Source: Symbiodinium kawagutii
Lineage: Eukaryota > Sar > Dinophyceae > Suessiales > Symbiodiniaceae
Length of the DNA stretch: 64,000 nt
NCBI GenBank assembly: GCA_009767595.1
Contig: VSDK01006225.1
Coordinates: 550,209 to 614,208, forward strand
Direction of reading: 5' to 3'
Made by a program: the position numbers and the translations under genes. Under the pieces are notes generated by a model, which saw only the letters and a program-made list of their open reading frames with translations, did no database searches and was not told the DNA's origin. Positions 12,466 through 24,617 of this stretch are shown one piece after another. Every line of letters starts with the position of its first letter. Position 1 is the first letter of the stretch.

Positions 12466-12631
12466 CTGGGTACGAACCACAGGGGCTCCCCCAGCGCCAC
12501 GGCGACGTCGCGCTCCGCCGCGAGCTCCGCCGCGAGGTCGGCGCCGCTGAAGGCGCCGCCCACCAGCAGCACTCGCCCGCGCCCCGCGAGGTCGCGGGGA
12601 GCGCGGTAGGAGCTGCTGTGGAGCACGGGGC
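12466..12631 (-). CDS. FMO-like gene, exon C (NADPH-binding motif)
   Basis: The exon is GC-rich. It reads PVLHSSSYRAP, then GRVLLVGGAFSGADLAAELA, matching the FMO FPGxxLHSxxYR motif and the second GxGxSG dinucleotide-binding site, expected to bind NADPH. It ends LWFVP, as in relatives (W.VPR). The donor is GCGCCA with exon end CCCAG, a GC-AG intron, leaving phase 2. The island is sharply more GC-rich than the AT-rich flanks. Confidence 0.87.
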
Positions 12632-14526
12632 CTCCGGCAGGGTGGATGGGTGGATAGGTGGGTTGGATGGGTAGGGCAGATGGATGGTAGAGATTATCAC
12701 CGTGACCAGTGACTATTGATACTATAGTGATACCTGTTGAATTGATGAGGAGGAGGATGAGGAGGAGGATGAGTATTGCCCCACCACCTTCCCAAAACGA
12801 TGCTACGTCTTTTACGATAAAACACGCATTTGGGAGGGTACGCCTTGGTATGTTTGCAGCTGCGGCTTGTTATCATGTCCTGAAATTGCATCCTCCGAGT
12901 AGGGCCTTGGGAAGGGGGAAAGTCATCTTTGATGCGCAATCTGGGATTTTTTTTGTTCTTTGTCATCCTTCTTGGGGTTTTATAGGGTCTTTACAGGTTA
13001 TAACTTATAACTCCAGTAAGAATGGTTGATCATCCGGGATCATCACCAGCTTGTCAGTCTCAAGGCTCATGAACTGACCAGGTTTCAAAAAGCGATAGCG
13101 AAAATCCGTTCAAATCAGCCATGAATGGCAAGTCATCCTGACTATCACTAGCAACCAATATCAACCCCATCATTATCCGCCACTAACAAAGGATGACAAA
13201 TCAGGCTTTCACTCCACTGCTTGGCCTTACACAAGGTCATGCCATGATTGGTGGAACAGCATTCCATGGAGCTTGGATTCAGTGAACCTGACTTGGTTCC
13301 TGAGGATTCCCACTTCAACCTCATGATCAAGTCAATCAACTTGATATGTGGTTTGGGATCATGAGTGGCTCAACCATACAGCAAGGAGAAACATGTCACC
13401 GACTGGTTCTTGAGGCTATCAGTAGGAGATGGTATTTAGCTGCCCAACTATTCAGCCAGTTCATGGCGGTATCAATTCACCACATCATCGACCATAAACA
13501 AATCATCATTGACCCCCATCAAACCTGATACACTTTTCTCGACTATGATAATCCGCGAATATCCGTGATATGGCCATCACATAGCCAGTATAAACCCCTA
13601 CTGCTAAGCATCACAATTCATCATGGGCCATGAACCAGCTCAGTTGAGCGTGCGCAAGCGCGCCAGCCATCTTTCCTCGCCTGGGAAAGTCTCCAGGCCC
13701 GGCAAAGACATGTTGGGAGTGGAGAAGATGCCTCAGGCGGCTGAGGCCCCAGGGTGGAAACTCAGGTCATCAACTGATATGGACCATAGGCATCCATTGG
13801 CTCAACCTTAGAACCCCTTATCAGCTTGGAAAATCTTAAGGCCCGCCCGGTGATAATGGTTGATAATGATTGAAAATCGTCTGACACCGATTCCACTGGC
13901 CGGAAAATGGCCGTTGATAGAAGCTTCGTTTGATCAGGATGAAGTCACCCTGGGGCTGTAGCCAACCATGAGGACCATTCGATTGGGGGACAAGCTATCC
14001 TGAAACCACCTGGACATCACAAGTCGGGAATTGCCTTGCCGTTGAAATATGTACTGTAGTTGTTGGTGGGTCATGGTACACATATACATGTGTGCGCGTG
14101 CATGTATTTAGTAGGTATAACTACATCCATATTCACATAGGGTTCATGGATGAAATTAAATGTGTTTCCATGCTACGATATCAACCTACCGGGCAAAATC
14201 ACCTCAAGTGTGGGTGAACATCCCAACATTGTTGAGGAGGAACAATGGATGACCACCTGTTGGTATGCTGGTGGCCCCCGGCCACAAACGACCGACGGTA
14301 ACGAGGCTCGGACATCCGGAAACTTCAAGACCTAGTAGCCTAGGTACAAAATACACCAGAGCAGTTGTGCAAACTTAACTCTTCCATCCCCTCATGATCA
14401 GATCAGATTCCAAAATCCATCCCCCAAGTGTAGCTAACAGGAGCCGACCGCCCGCCATCCCCAGTTCTGAACAGTGATCCCCAGCGCACGTCCCTGGTCG
14501 CACGTCACCCTTCGTCGTCAAGTCAC

Positions 14527-14638
14527 CACTGGCCACGATCACAAACCTGGCCCTCACGGTCTCGTCGCCCACGGCGAGGTGCCAATTTTCGTCGTCCAAA
14601 CGCAGCGCGGTCACCGGACAAGAACAACGCACCTCGCA
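14527..14638 (-). CDS. FMO-like gene, exon B
   Basis: Between acceptor GTGGCAG and donor GTGACT the exon encodes CEVRCSCPVTALRL, then a strand ending FVIVASG. This is the FMO beta-strand region that leads to the conserved V(V)VATG motif, here VASG. It starts in phase 0, as exon A requires, and ends in phase 1, as exon C requires. Relatives have about 15 more residues (the P..P.IPG..F.G stretch) at this junction, so one symmetric small exon may be missing. Confidence 0.8.
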
Positions 14639-14975
14639 CTGCCACGGCAAGCGGTGCATGAGGAGACAAAGAGATGCCTGGCATCTTCTTGGGTGGGAAA
14701 GCTGTCAGCTGGAAGGAAACTATGTGAAAATATCAAAAACACTAGTTCTATTTTGAAGATATATGATATGTCTCTTCGCTTTTTTTGAAACGATAGTGAT
14801 TGTAGGGAAAATCAAAAGGAAAGATGGATACCCAAGATGTGGACCCAGTATCATGGCGGCAGGACGAAGTGCGGATGCGGAGAAATCATATGAATCATAT
14901 GAACCACTACTATTACCCCATTCATCAGCCCCATTTCACTCATTCCAGCTGCACCGCCACGGCGTGCCACGGCAC

Positions 14976-15093
14976 GTAGGGCCTGAGGCCGTTGGCCTCG
15001 GCATAGCTTTCCAGGTACCGTCGCACGAGGGCGGCCTTGGGGAACACTGGAGACGCTGAGGGCCACGGGAAGTCGGAGAAGGCCACGGTGTAC
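14976..15093 (-). CDS. FMO-like gene, exon A (FSDFPWP block)
   Basis: After acceptor GCTAG the exon reads one base plus 39 codons, including YTVAFSDFPWP and YLESYAEANGLRPY. These correspond to the FMO segments usually written as FSDFPFP and YL..YA..F.LR. The donor GTGCCG leaves phase 0, and exon B starts in phase 0. The same frame stays open upstream with PSLALRSAR, which resembles the PSLxTNLSR of relatives, so the true acceptor may lie a few codons earlier. Confidence 0.8.
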
Positions 15094-15129
15094 CTAGCGG
15101 AGCGGAGCGCCAGCGAGGGCGGGATGAGT

Positions 15130-15520
15130 TGATGATGATGGTTAATGGTGGTTGATGGTTAATGATATGGTGGTTTAATGATGGCTAATGGTGGTTGACT
15201 ATAGGAGATGATAGGTGGTTAATGGTGGTCAATGGCTAATGATTCATAAAGCCAGGGATAATGCAACATAATGGTTTGATGGTGGTTTGATGGTGGTTTA
15301 ATGATGGTTGAGGGACAATAATCAGCAATAATAAGGGATATATTCCAACAATATGGTGGGTTCTTAGAATCTGTGATGGTTTGATGGTGGTTTGAGGATG
15401 GTTAATGGTGGTCAATGGTTGATGATATGGTGGTTTAATGATGGCTAATGGAGGTTGACTATAGGAGATAATAAGTGGTTAATGGTGGTGAATGGTTAAT
15501 GCCTTTGATTGGCATCGCGG
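15130..15520. repeat. Degenerate TGGTTAATGATGG repeat with a 259-bp higher-order step
   Basis: GATATGGTGGTTTAATGATG and the following 80 bp occur at about 15164 and 15423. The whole stretch is built from TGGTTaATGrTGG words. Relatives on the other strand occur at 5230-5320, 19100-19350 and 20450-20570. Confidence 0.8.
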
Positions 15521-16190
15521 TGGTGAATCAACTTAAGCATCATGATTCATAGGCAACGACAATGGTAATGTCAAAGACCAACTGTCCAATGGTCTATGAG
15601 GTAAATTCATTGACAATGAACCTTTTGCCAATTAAGCAACTGCCAATTTTCCAATTAAATTCAACCAACTGTCAATTCAAAGGTTAATCATTGGCAAAAG
15701 CTCAATGTGGATGTGTGCATCACTATGGTGGATTCAACGAGTCTACAGCAGCTGCTGCTGAGCCCTGCATGGGACTGGGAGAACGTCAGACGATTGGTTG
15801 AACCCAGCGACACGCTAGGATTGGTTCTACTGAATAGCAATGTCTGGATTTTTACAGAAGTTTGTTTTAGATGAATATGTGTTTTTTATCGCATCAAACT
15901 ATTCTGCCCACTAATGGCTGTATTACCATGTGTCACCGCAATTTCCGAAGAATCGTCGCAGTAAGATGCGGTTTAATTCAAAACCTTCGGTTCCCAGCAA
16001 TCTACGCACATGCGGAACCGACCCAGCTATGTTGCTTGCTATGGCAATCTAAGCCCCTGCCCCCCTGAGTCGGAGACTTCGATAGATTGGTGCGAAGAGA
16101 GTTCCAAACCTGCAAATGCTGAATGCAACTCAGGCCCAGTGTTCCTAGTCTCGTCATGTCTAGGTCATGACGGGTTTCAAAACCATTTTG

Positions 16191-16293
16191 ACGGTTTCTC
16201 AAAAAATAGGGGACCCCCCAAATCATGGACCAGTAACCATTCACAGTCATAAACCAGCCAGTTTTGGGGTTCCCAACGACTTGACAACCCCCC
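16191..16293. mobile_element. MITE-like family 1, copy at 16.2 kb (103 bp)
   Basis: The left end is ACGGTTTCTCAAAAAATAGG, the right end is GGGGTTCCCAACGACTTGAC then AACCCCCC. It lies inside the FMO gene. Confidence 0.7.
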
Positions 16294-17236
16294 ATATAGT
16301 ATCATATAGTTGGTATATATCTCTTATTATTGTTGGTATATATCTTTCAAGCCTGATTAGTCAGGTCATTGGTACAGCTACCGCAGTGTAGAAACCCGGT
16401 TGTAACTTGGAGGTGTTGGGGATTGTGCCCTGGGCCAGGTGAAAGGCAAGCCAGGCACTTGTGCAACCGGCTGCAACCGGGATGGCCAGGGGCAGGGCAC
16501 CGCCTGAGCTATGGCAAAGTATCGAGAATTGATTCGTATGATCTGGTGGTATGTGTTATAACTAGTATAGACATCTATAGACTATAGCTATGTAAAACTA
16601 AAAGCCCTGATCACTTTGTAAAGTCTGTACAGTATGTAATAAAACGATGCAATACATGGGTCATGTTGTTTGAACCTAGTTGCACGAGCCTTAGACTCAA
16701 TTCTGCTACAAAGTTGGGACCCACATGAGTTAATGGTCCACCACATTGGTGAAGAACTTTTAACTCCCGGTGGTATACAGTAATCATATACAATTGGTTC
16801 GAGACTGTTCAAGCATAGTCATGCTATGTCATGCTCGTACCAATCATGCAAGTTTCTCATCTGACTGTCCATCAACTAGCCTGCATAAGTGTACGTCCTG
16901 TATGGATTTTCGTTGGTTCTATCCCCAAGATCCTCATGACATTGGTGCGTGTTCCTGATGACCAGCGCAAACTGAGGTCAACACAGCAATTGCTTCACCG
17001 AGGGACTACCAACTGGGACAAATAACAAAGATGTCTGGGCGTGGTTTTCCTAGCACCAAGGTGATAACCATACAATAACCAACTTGCAATGAGGAGCAAA
17101 ACTCACTAGAAATCAGTCCTCAACGGAACCTACGATTTTGTCGACACTTCTCCATGGGACCTTTTGCTCAACATTACCCTTTTTCAACGCCAAACAAAAT
17201 GGTCTGCTTTTCTTCAATGGCTCTTCATGTTTGGAC

Positions 17237-17311
17237 CCAGGCCTTGCCCTCCTCAGTCCAAAGGCCGCCAATAGCCCTTTGCTTCTCGAAAACCACAGGT
17301 TTCAACCCCTC
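17237..17311 (-). CDS. FMO-like gene, exon 2
   Basis: After the acceptor GCCGCAG the exon reads EGLKPVVFEKQRAIGGLW, the second conserved block of FMO proteins, where the end of the first beta-alpha-beta unit contacts the FAD ribose. It begins in phase 0, which matches exon 1. The 3' end is uncertain: a GC donor (last base 17243) or a GT donor (last base 17237) both leave phase 0. The next recognised exon needs phase 2, so a small exon is probably missing. Confidence 0.75.
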
Positions 17312-18384
17312 CTGCGGCTGATGTCCAAGCGAATGCACCAGTTGACTTTGGCATACTTTGCCGGCTTCTGGAATCAGAATAAATGACACAGGTTTGATAT
17401 TTGAACACATCACATCCTTGCTTGTATTGATATGGCTGCTCAAAGTTAACCCGGCAGCAAGGAGCATCTTGACAAATCATCTACCCTGTTGTACCCTGTC
17501 GATGTTCACAAGCAGTTATATCAATGGTTGTGATCATCATATGTTGTTGGTCCTTCTGAAGTTCACACATCTGCAAGGGCGTTTCTACATGTTTGACTGC
17601 CTGATACTGCATGGCTAATGTCTTGAGGAATTGTTGGGAACTGGCCCATTGACCAACTCAAATGCCATGATGATAACGAGACTGTGACCTGAGAATGCGC
17701 TCATTGATGCCCATCCTTTGAAATAATTCCCTTTAATGCCCAACCGGGCACGCAAATGTCCGCACGTCTTTTTCAGGACACCTGCTTACTTTTGACATAC
17801 ACCCATGTGCGGCTTGCCTGTTGTCCTTGAGCGTAGCTGATCCGTTATTTTAGCTTCATGCGCATACCAGAAGATGTTTGTTATTGTTTGTTACGGAACT
17901 ATGCCTAGATCTGGGGGTGTTCAAGCCTTGCAGTTAGTTTTCATGATGAGATTCACCATCAATGTTCTCCCTAGCTGCCACATAATAGGGCCAATGCCTA
18001 TGCGACAATCTCGTGCCACTCTGATTTGCTGTGGATACAAAGGATACAAAAGGTATATTCCATACAAAGCGATGCCCCTAGCTATAGATTGTTACTGGCT
18101 GATTAATTTATCGCTGTGGTTAGTGATCCATGAATCCATCATAGCATTTCATGCTAACTTGTCAATGTATGTGTATAAAAAAATAAGTATATATATATAT
18201 ATATGAACTACGACATACCGCCCAAAATCGTGTTAAGCTTCGCAGGGACAGCGTCAGTCAACAAAGCGCTGGATAGAGTTCAACAGCTATCCCAAGAACT
18301 GGAGCTATGAACAGGGAGCAATTTCGGGGGACCCTACATGGGCCCATGGCTCTGCCAAAAATCGGAGGCCTGGACACATCCAGT

Positions 18385-18424
18385 TGATGATGACGATGAT
18401 GATGATGATGATGATGATGATGAC

Positions 18425-18458
<34 letters not shown>

Positions 18459-18460
18459 GT
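18385..18460. repeat. GAT microsatellite
   Basis: (GAT)n with three GAC variants, read as poly-Asp on plus or poly-His on minus in open frames, with no sign that it is translated. Confidence 0.95.
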
Positions 18461-18827
18461 CTAATTGATGGTGGTTCTCCCCTCGGAACCACGACCTGGT
18501 ACTGTATCTACAAATATCAAATGTTGTCCAGAAACAGCATAGATTCTCTACCAAAACTATCCAAAACTTAACTCGGTCTTCGTTTGGGTTTAGATGGCTT
18601 AATCTTCACAGCCCAATGGAAAATTGCATTTCCATGATCTACCTGTTGACCGCCATTCCCAATTGTCATTACAAAAGTAGCAATATAGATAAACTAACAA
18701 GTACATATGTATAATATATGTATACATACATATGTGTACACCGTGAACTAAGCATACTTGATAGAGACCATCACTAAGCATCGCCAACCAAAGTCACTTT
18801 GAACCAGTGGTCCTTGCCTATAAAATG

Positions 18828-18930
18828 CTGGTTTCCCAAAATAGGGGTACCCCCATATCATCCAACACCAACCATTTGCTGCAATAAACCATCCATTTTT
18901 TGGGTACCCAATGACTTGTGAAACCACCAC
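18828..18930. mobile_element. MITE-like family 1, copy at 18.8 kb (103 bp)
   Basis: The left end is CTGGTTTCCCAAAATAGGGG, the right end is GGGTACCCAATGACTTGTGA then AACCACCAC. The core carries the family words CCAACCATTTGCTGC and AAACCATCC. It lies in FMO intron 1 to 2 or its surroundings. Confidence 0.75.
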
Positions 18931-19391
18931 ATAGGAATACATAATTAAGAGACCGCTAAGAAATTGAGGGACCCTCAGACCTGGAACGTGGAAAATCTTG
19001 AGCAGTTCGAATTAAGAATTTGAGGGACCCTGGACCACAGATTTGGGATTCTTATCCAGGAGTTCCACTGTAGTTGGTATATGTCTCTTATCATTGCTGG
19101 GAATTATGCCTCATCATTCACCATTAAACCACCATCAAACCATCACATTGTTGGTCCCCTATTGTTGTTGCTTATTCTCCCTAGCTTTATCAAGAACCAT
19201 TGACCATCATCAACCACCATTAACCACCTATTCTTATTGCTTATTATGTGTTATCCACCTATGAACCACCATTAACCACCTATCATTAGTCAACCACCAT
19301 TAACCATCATTAAACCACCATATTATCAACCAGTAACCACCATTAAACCACCAAATCACCGCTACGAAACCTATCCTCCGCTCGGCCACTC

Positions 19392-19487
19392 CTCCAAGGC
19401 CGCCTTGCATGCGCTCAAGCCCGAAGGCCCAGCGCCCAAGATGGCCACATCGATCGATCCCAAGGCTCTCCATGGCGCGCGGTGCAT
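19392..19487 (-). CDS. FMO-like gene, first coding exon (FAD-binding motif)
   Basis: The exon opens with an in-frame ATG at 19487 and reads 32 codons. It holds VAILGAGPSGLSACKAAL, the N-terminal FAD-binding GxGxxG motif of flavin monooxygenases. The usual FMO text continues with EEGxxPVVFEK, and exon 2 starts with EGLKPVVFEK in phase 0. The best exon end is therefore GAG followed by GAGTGG, a GA donor. The intron frame reaches a stop shortly afterwards. The other frames are open here too, but only this one carries a recognisable motif. Confidence 0.85.
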
Positions 19488-20589
19488 GGGACTGACCGCA
19501 TGTGGCGCTGAGCGCCACCGGTGGTGACGATGGTGACATGAATAGTTTACTACTGGTTAACTATAGGTAATAATGATTATAACCAACCAACTAATGGGGA
19601 TAATAACCAACAATGGTTAATCATAGGAGATGATAACTAATTAACAATTATTGACAAATTATTGATGAATAGTTTACTATTATAGTTAACCAAGTAAATG
19701 GTTAATACGGGTTTACAATGGTTGATACTGGTTATTATATTTTACTATTATAGTTTTACAGTGGTGACGATGGTTACTACTGGTTAAGTATAGGGGAGAA
19801 TAACCAACTGTATTAGGGAATAATGATTATTGATGATGATGATGATGATGATGATGATGACGATGATGATGCTGCTGCTGATGATGATGATCAACGATGC
19901 ATGATCATTAGTGTTTCGGTCTAAAACAATGATTTCTCAGAATAGAATAGACGATAGACATGATGGTCATCGAGCACCAGTGGTCCTTGTGTCCAGTTGA
20001 GCACTGAGGGATGGGTTCAACGCTGCGGTTGTTGTCGCTGTGTTGTTAGTTATGCTTATGATGTGCGAACATATTTAAGTAACTGGATAAACTGGTTGAC
20101 AATAGGTGATAATCACCAAAACTATATAATATAATGGCTATTAAACAACTGCTATATTCACAATGTTAGACAATTCATAGTAGTTCATCTGGTTGGCGGT
20201 TTCAACCCCTCTGAAACTTATCAGTCAATCAACAAACTAATCACCCGTTTGCCTGTTTGTCAATACTAGGGGAACTATAACATGTCTACAACCAATCAGT
20301 TTACGCTATTTGACCATGGTCAAAGTTCAATATTTGTAGAATTGGTCACCTGAGCTCCAAATCGCTATGCAGTGATCATCATCCCCGGCTCCGGGTCGCT
20401 CCCGCCCAATCAATTGCAATTGATAGTCAACCCGAAACCAGTAGCTGTCATCAACCATCATCAACTATCATCAACCGTCATCAACCATCATTAACCATCA
20501 TTAACCATCATTCACCCAAAAAATTCTCTACCGTTATCAACTATCATCAAGTAGCATCAACCATCCATTGACAATGAACAATCCCCGTT

Positions 20590-20745
20590 GTCAATGGTCG
20601 GGTATTCACCGCCACGGATTGCTGGCCCTGGCACCTCTGCATTTTGTCTTCGGTCCAAGGTCGCATCTTTGTGCGACGGACCTCCTGAGCTGTGAACAGC
20701 TGTGATCTGGGATCTCCGAGCTTCATAGATCCAAAGGTATCCATA
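20590..20745 (-). CDS. Exon-like segment, unknown function
   Basis: A GC-richer island with two open minus-strand frames. One starts at an ATG (20744) and reads MDTFGSMKLGDPRSQLFTAQ before a possible donor at GCAGAG|GTGCCAG. The other reads DPYGYLWIYEARRSQ. I recognise no family. The position about 1.1 kb upstream of the FMO start would suit a last exon of the next gene or a 5' exon. Confidence 0.3.
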
Positions 20746-22462
20746 GGGGTCCAGTATCAGAATTCACCTCCTGCATCTGATTGAAAAACATCAGCTGGTG
20801 GTAAAATGTGGTAAAAATGGCCATGCTTTCACATGATCATGGTAGGCATGGCTTGTGCGTTGCGTTGCTTCAACCTTCTGGGCAAACAAACGTTGATTCA
20901 TGTGCGGACATGCGGACATGGGCATGGACGCATGTTCAGCAAGTACACCGTTGAACGTATGCATGCATCGGACAGACACACACACACACACACAGATGAC
21001 CCACCCAAACGGAAGTTGTTGAGGAAATGTCAGGACTAGCCATTTGGGAGCACATGGCGCAGTCACTGACGTAAATCGATATTCATGAGACTGAATGCTG
21101 CAATCATTCTGTTTGACTTCTCTTGCAAATCCGCAAAGAAAATAAACATGTCTCTTGGGAAAACCAATAGTTTTAAGGACACCAACTCTTTAGATCTATT
21201 CAAACAAAAACCTGTACAGTATTTCATGCTTGTGGTCGTGCCTGAAATAGACTCTTCCCATGTGTGTGTATGTGTGCGTGGGTGTGCTGTTTTATCTGAC
21301 TTCTGCTTTTGTTAGGCAACTCGACCACATGTTGCCTGATGTCTTCGCTGGCTTTTTTTCTTCATGGTCAGTTGATTTGAGACTCCAGGGATTGCATTGG
21401 AAACCATAGCTTGTTACTGCCACCTCAAAGTAGTGACATGTGTGGGCGGCGGATGTCCACTGAATACCCATGGATACCCCATACTATCCCAGAGGGGTAT
21501 CGCGGCGGACTCCTTTGGACAACAAGGCATCAAAGGAGAAGGTCTCAAGATTGTCCTCGGTTGGTCCAACATGTGCCCCACGTCCCGAGGACACTGAAGT
21601 CATGAGCATCCTTGGTGGGTAAAGCATCTTGGGATACCACAATCAGTCAAGGATTAAACCTGCTCAATTCGATTGCAAGATTTTCAGCAAACATCAGCAA
21701 GACAAGTACGAAAACACCTCTCATCCAACAGCTTACTTTACTGTACAATTCCTCATGTTGCTGCGAGTTGGAAAGCTCACCTTGCGAGCAAATAAACCAA
21801 ACAAGGTGGTTGAGATCAAGGTGAAGCTAAACTATGGGTCGACTCGTTGACATCAACCGTCATATCAAACAAGAAAAACATAGGTTTTCCAGGGGAGGTG
21901 GTGACGACCGCTCGGCCATCTGCTAACCCCACAATCCATCTGTTTCGATGGACTCCATCAAAAGTGACATTGGTGGCACCTGCACTGGCGTAGGCATGGG
22001 CGGCATGAGGGTAGGATTCATGATGGTCATTGCCAAAGCGAAGCTACACTGAGGGATCCTGCGACTGGAAAGTGAGCCCTTAACCGAAACCGAAGGTCCC
22101 AAGGATTGAACCAAAATCATACAAGATCGTGATCCTCCCAAACATAGACAAACGCGCCTGCGTTTACCACATGTGTTACTACTTACGAGGGAATACAAAA
22201 TACGGCTGGAACTAAATTTTGATATATACCTGTGCTCAGGTATACATTTCTGATCATGTCATATCTGTAGTCATTGGATCCAAATTCAGTTGACAACTGG
22301 CAGGTATGACAATTGGCCAATGGTCAGTAAAGGCAACATGGCCATTGACGATGATAGACCAGCATTGTTTGCCGATTAAGTATCACTATAAACCAGTATT
22401 GACAATCAATATTACCCACTATCAGCCATGGTAAAATACTCTTCTGAGCAGTGACAGCTCAC

Positions 22463-22615
22463 CTATATGGCTCATGCCACTTTGCAACCGAGCCACTGAG
22501 CGAAGCTGTCTCAAAAGCTCATTCTTGAAGGCAAGATCGTCGCTACCTTCAGTTTGCCCAGGTACACCGTATCTCATTGTTTCGTTATATGCTGACCCAG
22601 CTTGCAATTCCCAAT
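22463..22615 (-). CDS. Internal exon, unknown protein
   Basis: Bounded by acceptor ATCCTTAG and a strong donor GTGAGC. The only sensible frame reads WELQAGSAYNETMRYG, then DDLAFKNELLRQLRSVARL, a mixed polar and helical sequence with normal protein composition. No family is recognised. The flanks are AT-rich intron-like sequence with a MITE-like repeat about 2 kb upstream. Confidence 0.55.
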
Positions 22616-23224
22616 CTAAGGATGTGTCCAGTGTCCACACATATGTACTGGTCATTTAATATTGAGACCTGACCTGAAACTGGCAATTTTTGAGGGGTAC
22701 AGAGTGACAATAAGTGTACCCCGAGAGGACCAGTCGGAATTTGCTACTGGTTCGGGCTCTAAATTTCAGCAACCATTCATGACTATATAATTGAGTTACG
22801 AGTGCCATGCATTTTCCATGACTATCCATTCTTGACCACTACTACTTGTGATCAACCATTACGCACAAGCGTTATCTATGATCAATCCTTTCTTGAGCAT
22901 TCTCAGGCACCATTCTCATCCATTGTAAATTGTCAACTGGTTGGTGGTTGAACCACCCCTCTCATCCCCTCTAAAAATATCAGTATATCGAACACCCATC
23001 CCAAAGTCATTGGGAAAACGAGAGAAATGTCAACCAACTATAGCAACTAGATGATCTTATTGACAACTGGAAATCTGCGTCAACTCCTGAGCTGTAACCA
23101 TCATGCTACAGGACGGTGACGAGGCTCGGAGTGTGTCATTAGCGGGAAACGACCAGCAGGAGAACCAAAAAAATCAAGGCTGCTGGTGCTTTGAAGATAG
23201 TGGTTGGCTGGGGATCATTCACAT

Positions 23225-23515
23225 CATCCCCACAGAGCAGCCAACTTCAATGGCTTATCCCCTACTGATTCTGCACGAATCCAGTATGACTGAGCCACTT
23301 TCACGTGCAATCTACATTCAAGAATGTCTCTCGAAAATGCCAATTTCTGGGCGGAAAGTGGAATCATAGCTATTTGCGGACAGCCACAATTCGGAATTTC
23401 AAGAAGCCGCAGTGGGAAACCAATACAAATTGGGGCGCCCTGACACAAGAAGACGCCACTGCACTTCAGTGTCCGGCAAAACCTCCGCGGCGCAATGGAC
23501 GCTGTGAGGGTCAAA
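23225..23515. other. Coding-like island with uncertain strand
   Basis: Three frames are open across this 290-bp island. The minus frames include PDTEVQWRLLVSGRPNLYW and, in another frame, SRDILECRLHVKVAQSYWI. The plus frame includes WETNTNWGALTQEDATALQ. The base composition differs from the AT-rich flanks, so something protein-coding or formerly so is likely. I cannot choose the strand or name a family. Confidence 0.3.
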
Positions 23516-23969
23516 GGTGTCAGGACTGTACTGTGTCAACGGTGGTGACCTCCAACTTATATCAATGTAGATCAATGTAGGTTTCCCCACGCTAAAAATG
23601 ATCACTTTACTTGGGATGGGCCAAGGGTGCACTGCCTTTTCCAAAGAAGCCCAGATCTTTTGTCCTTTCTGATTGACATTGTTCGCTTTGACCCAGCTTC
23701 CCTTACTTTGCCATCTTTCGCAGTGTTGGAAACCTATTGACGGCTGGTGATCGATTTGTGGGTGTCTTAAAATCGGGAACCCTCCAAAATGGTTGCTTGA
23801 TGATAATAAATGGCTCATATGGGTGATCTAGGGGATTTTAGGGGTGCCCCCATTATCTCCTATTTTGAGAAGAACCCACTTTGGTGGCTGGGAAACCAGC
23901 ATGGCATCCCAGTTCCTTGGGACCAGGCAGGAGAATCTGCTCCCGCACTTCGGACAAGGACAGGTCGTT

Positions 23970-24160
23970 AGACCTCCACATCTGCAAGCTGCAAGCTTTC
24001 TGCTGGTGCTGTTGCTTGCTGTTGGGCAAGTTCTGCCACCAGTTGTGTCAAAGTTGGGTCAACATCCCAGCGTTTATCACGATGCGCAAAGCCTTGATCC
24101 CCGAACTGCCCACGAACAACCGGAACCAGTGCCACCTTGAGATTCAGAAATGCATCTTGC
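23970..24160 (-). CDS. Exon-like segment, unknown protein
   Basis: The minus frame reads FLNLKVALVPVVRGQFGDQG, a DVDPTLTQLVAELAQQQ helix, and ends ESLQLADVEV just before an in-frame stop at 23967. The composition and even hydrophobic pattern suggest real coding. Exon ends are not settled. No family is recognised. Confidence 0.45.
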
Positions 24161-24514
24161 AATATCTTGCATCATGGTGCCCTTAAACCATCGATTAACA
24201 TGACCATTCATGACCACTGTGATGTTGGAGAACCAAGCAAACACCTATCCGTGACGCTGGAAATGGCCATTCACTCGCTTCTGGTTACTGCGGTTGCTGG
24301 TGCGGTTGGTGGTGCGGTTGCTGGCGCTGGTGTTGTTGTTGCTGCTGCTGCTGCATTCCCATCGTATTATTATTAAGAGCCATTATCAATCAAAGCTAAT
24401 TCGCTTGAATGTGGGTATCTCCAAACGCATTAATTAACCACCACTGATCATAATCAACAGCTGATCACCATCAAAAGACATCAAGCGCCATCATTTCAAA
24501 CTCATAAATCAAAT

Positions 24515-24617
24515 GGGTATTTCTCAAGTCATAGGGGTACCCCCACATCATCCCATATTAATCATTGTTTATTGATAAACCAACCATTTTGGGGGTCCCC
24601 TATTTTAAGAAACTACC
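24515..24617. mobile_element. MITE-like family 1, copy at 24.5 kb (103 bp)
   Basis: The left end is GGTATTTCTCAAGTCATAGG then GGTACCCCC, the right end is GGGGTCCCCTATTTTAAGAA then ACTACC. A truncated second piece with the same right end lies at 24652-24712. Confidence 0.75.

Larger units (their letters stand above)
3144..19487 (-). other. FMO-like flavin monooxygenase gene (span of at least ten exons)
   Basis: This is a split gene for a flavin-containing monooxygenase-like protein, a class that uses FAD and NADPH to oxygenate nucleophilic N or S atoms. Read in order on the minus strand, the exons give the FAD-binding GAGPSG motif, VVFEK and GGLW, the FSDFPWP block, VASG, a second dinucleotide-binding VGGAFSGAD, ISDDFLAAV, FADGS and LLATGYR, then LPFLPGDV, in the order known for the family. 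Several neighbouring exons agree in phase (A to B, C to the 11.1 kb exon, 5.4 to 4.3 kb, 4.3 to 3.7 kb), which supports a real gene over scattered fragments. Donors are GT, GC and probably GA. Short exons appear to be missing between exon 2 and A, between the 11.1 and 5.4 kb exons, and after 3.56 kb. The true 3' end was not found. Confidence 0.85.

Noticed and set aside
18258-18571. Poly-His and poly-Asp ORFs over the GAT repeat
   Set aside because: They are reading frames of a microsatellite with no conserved sequence on either side.
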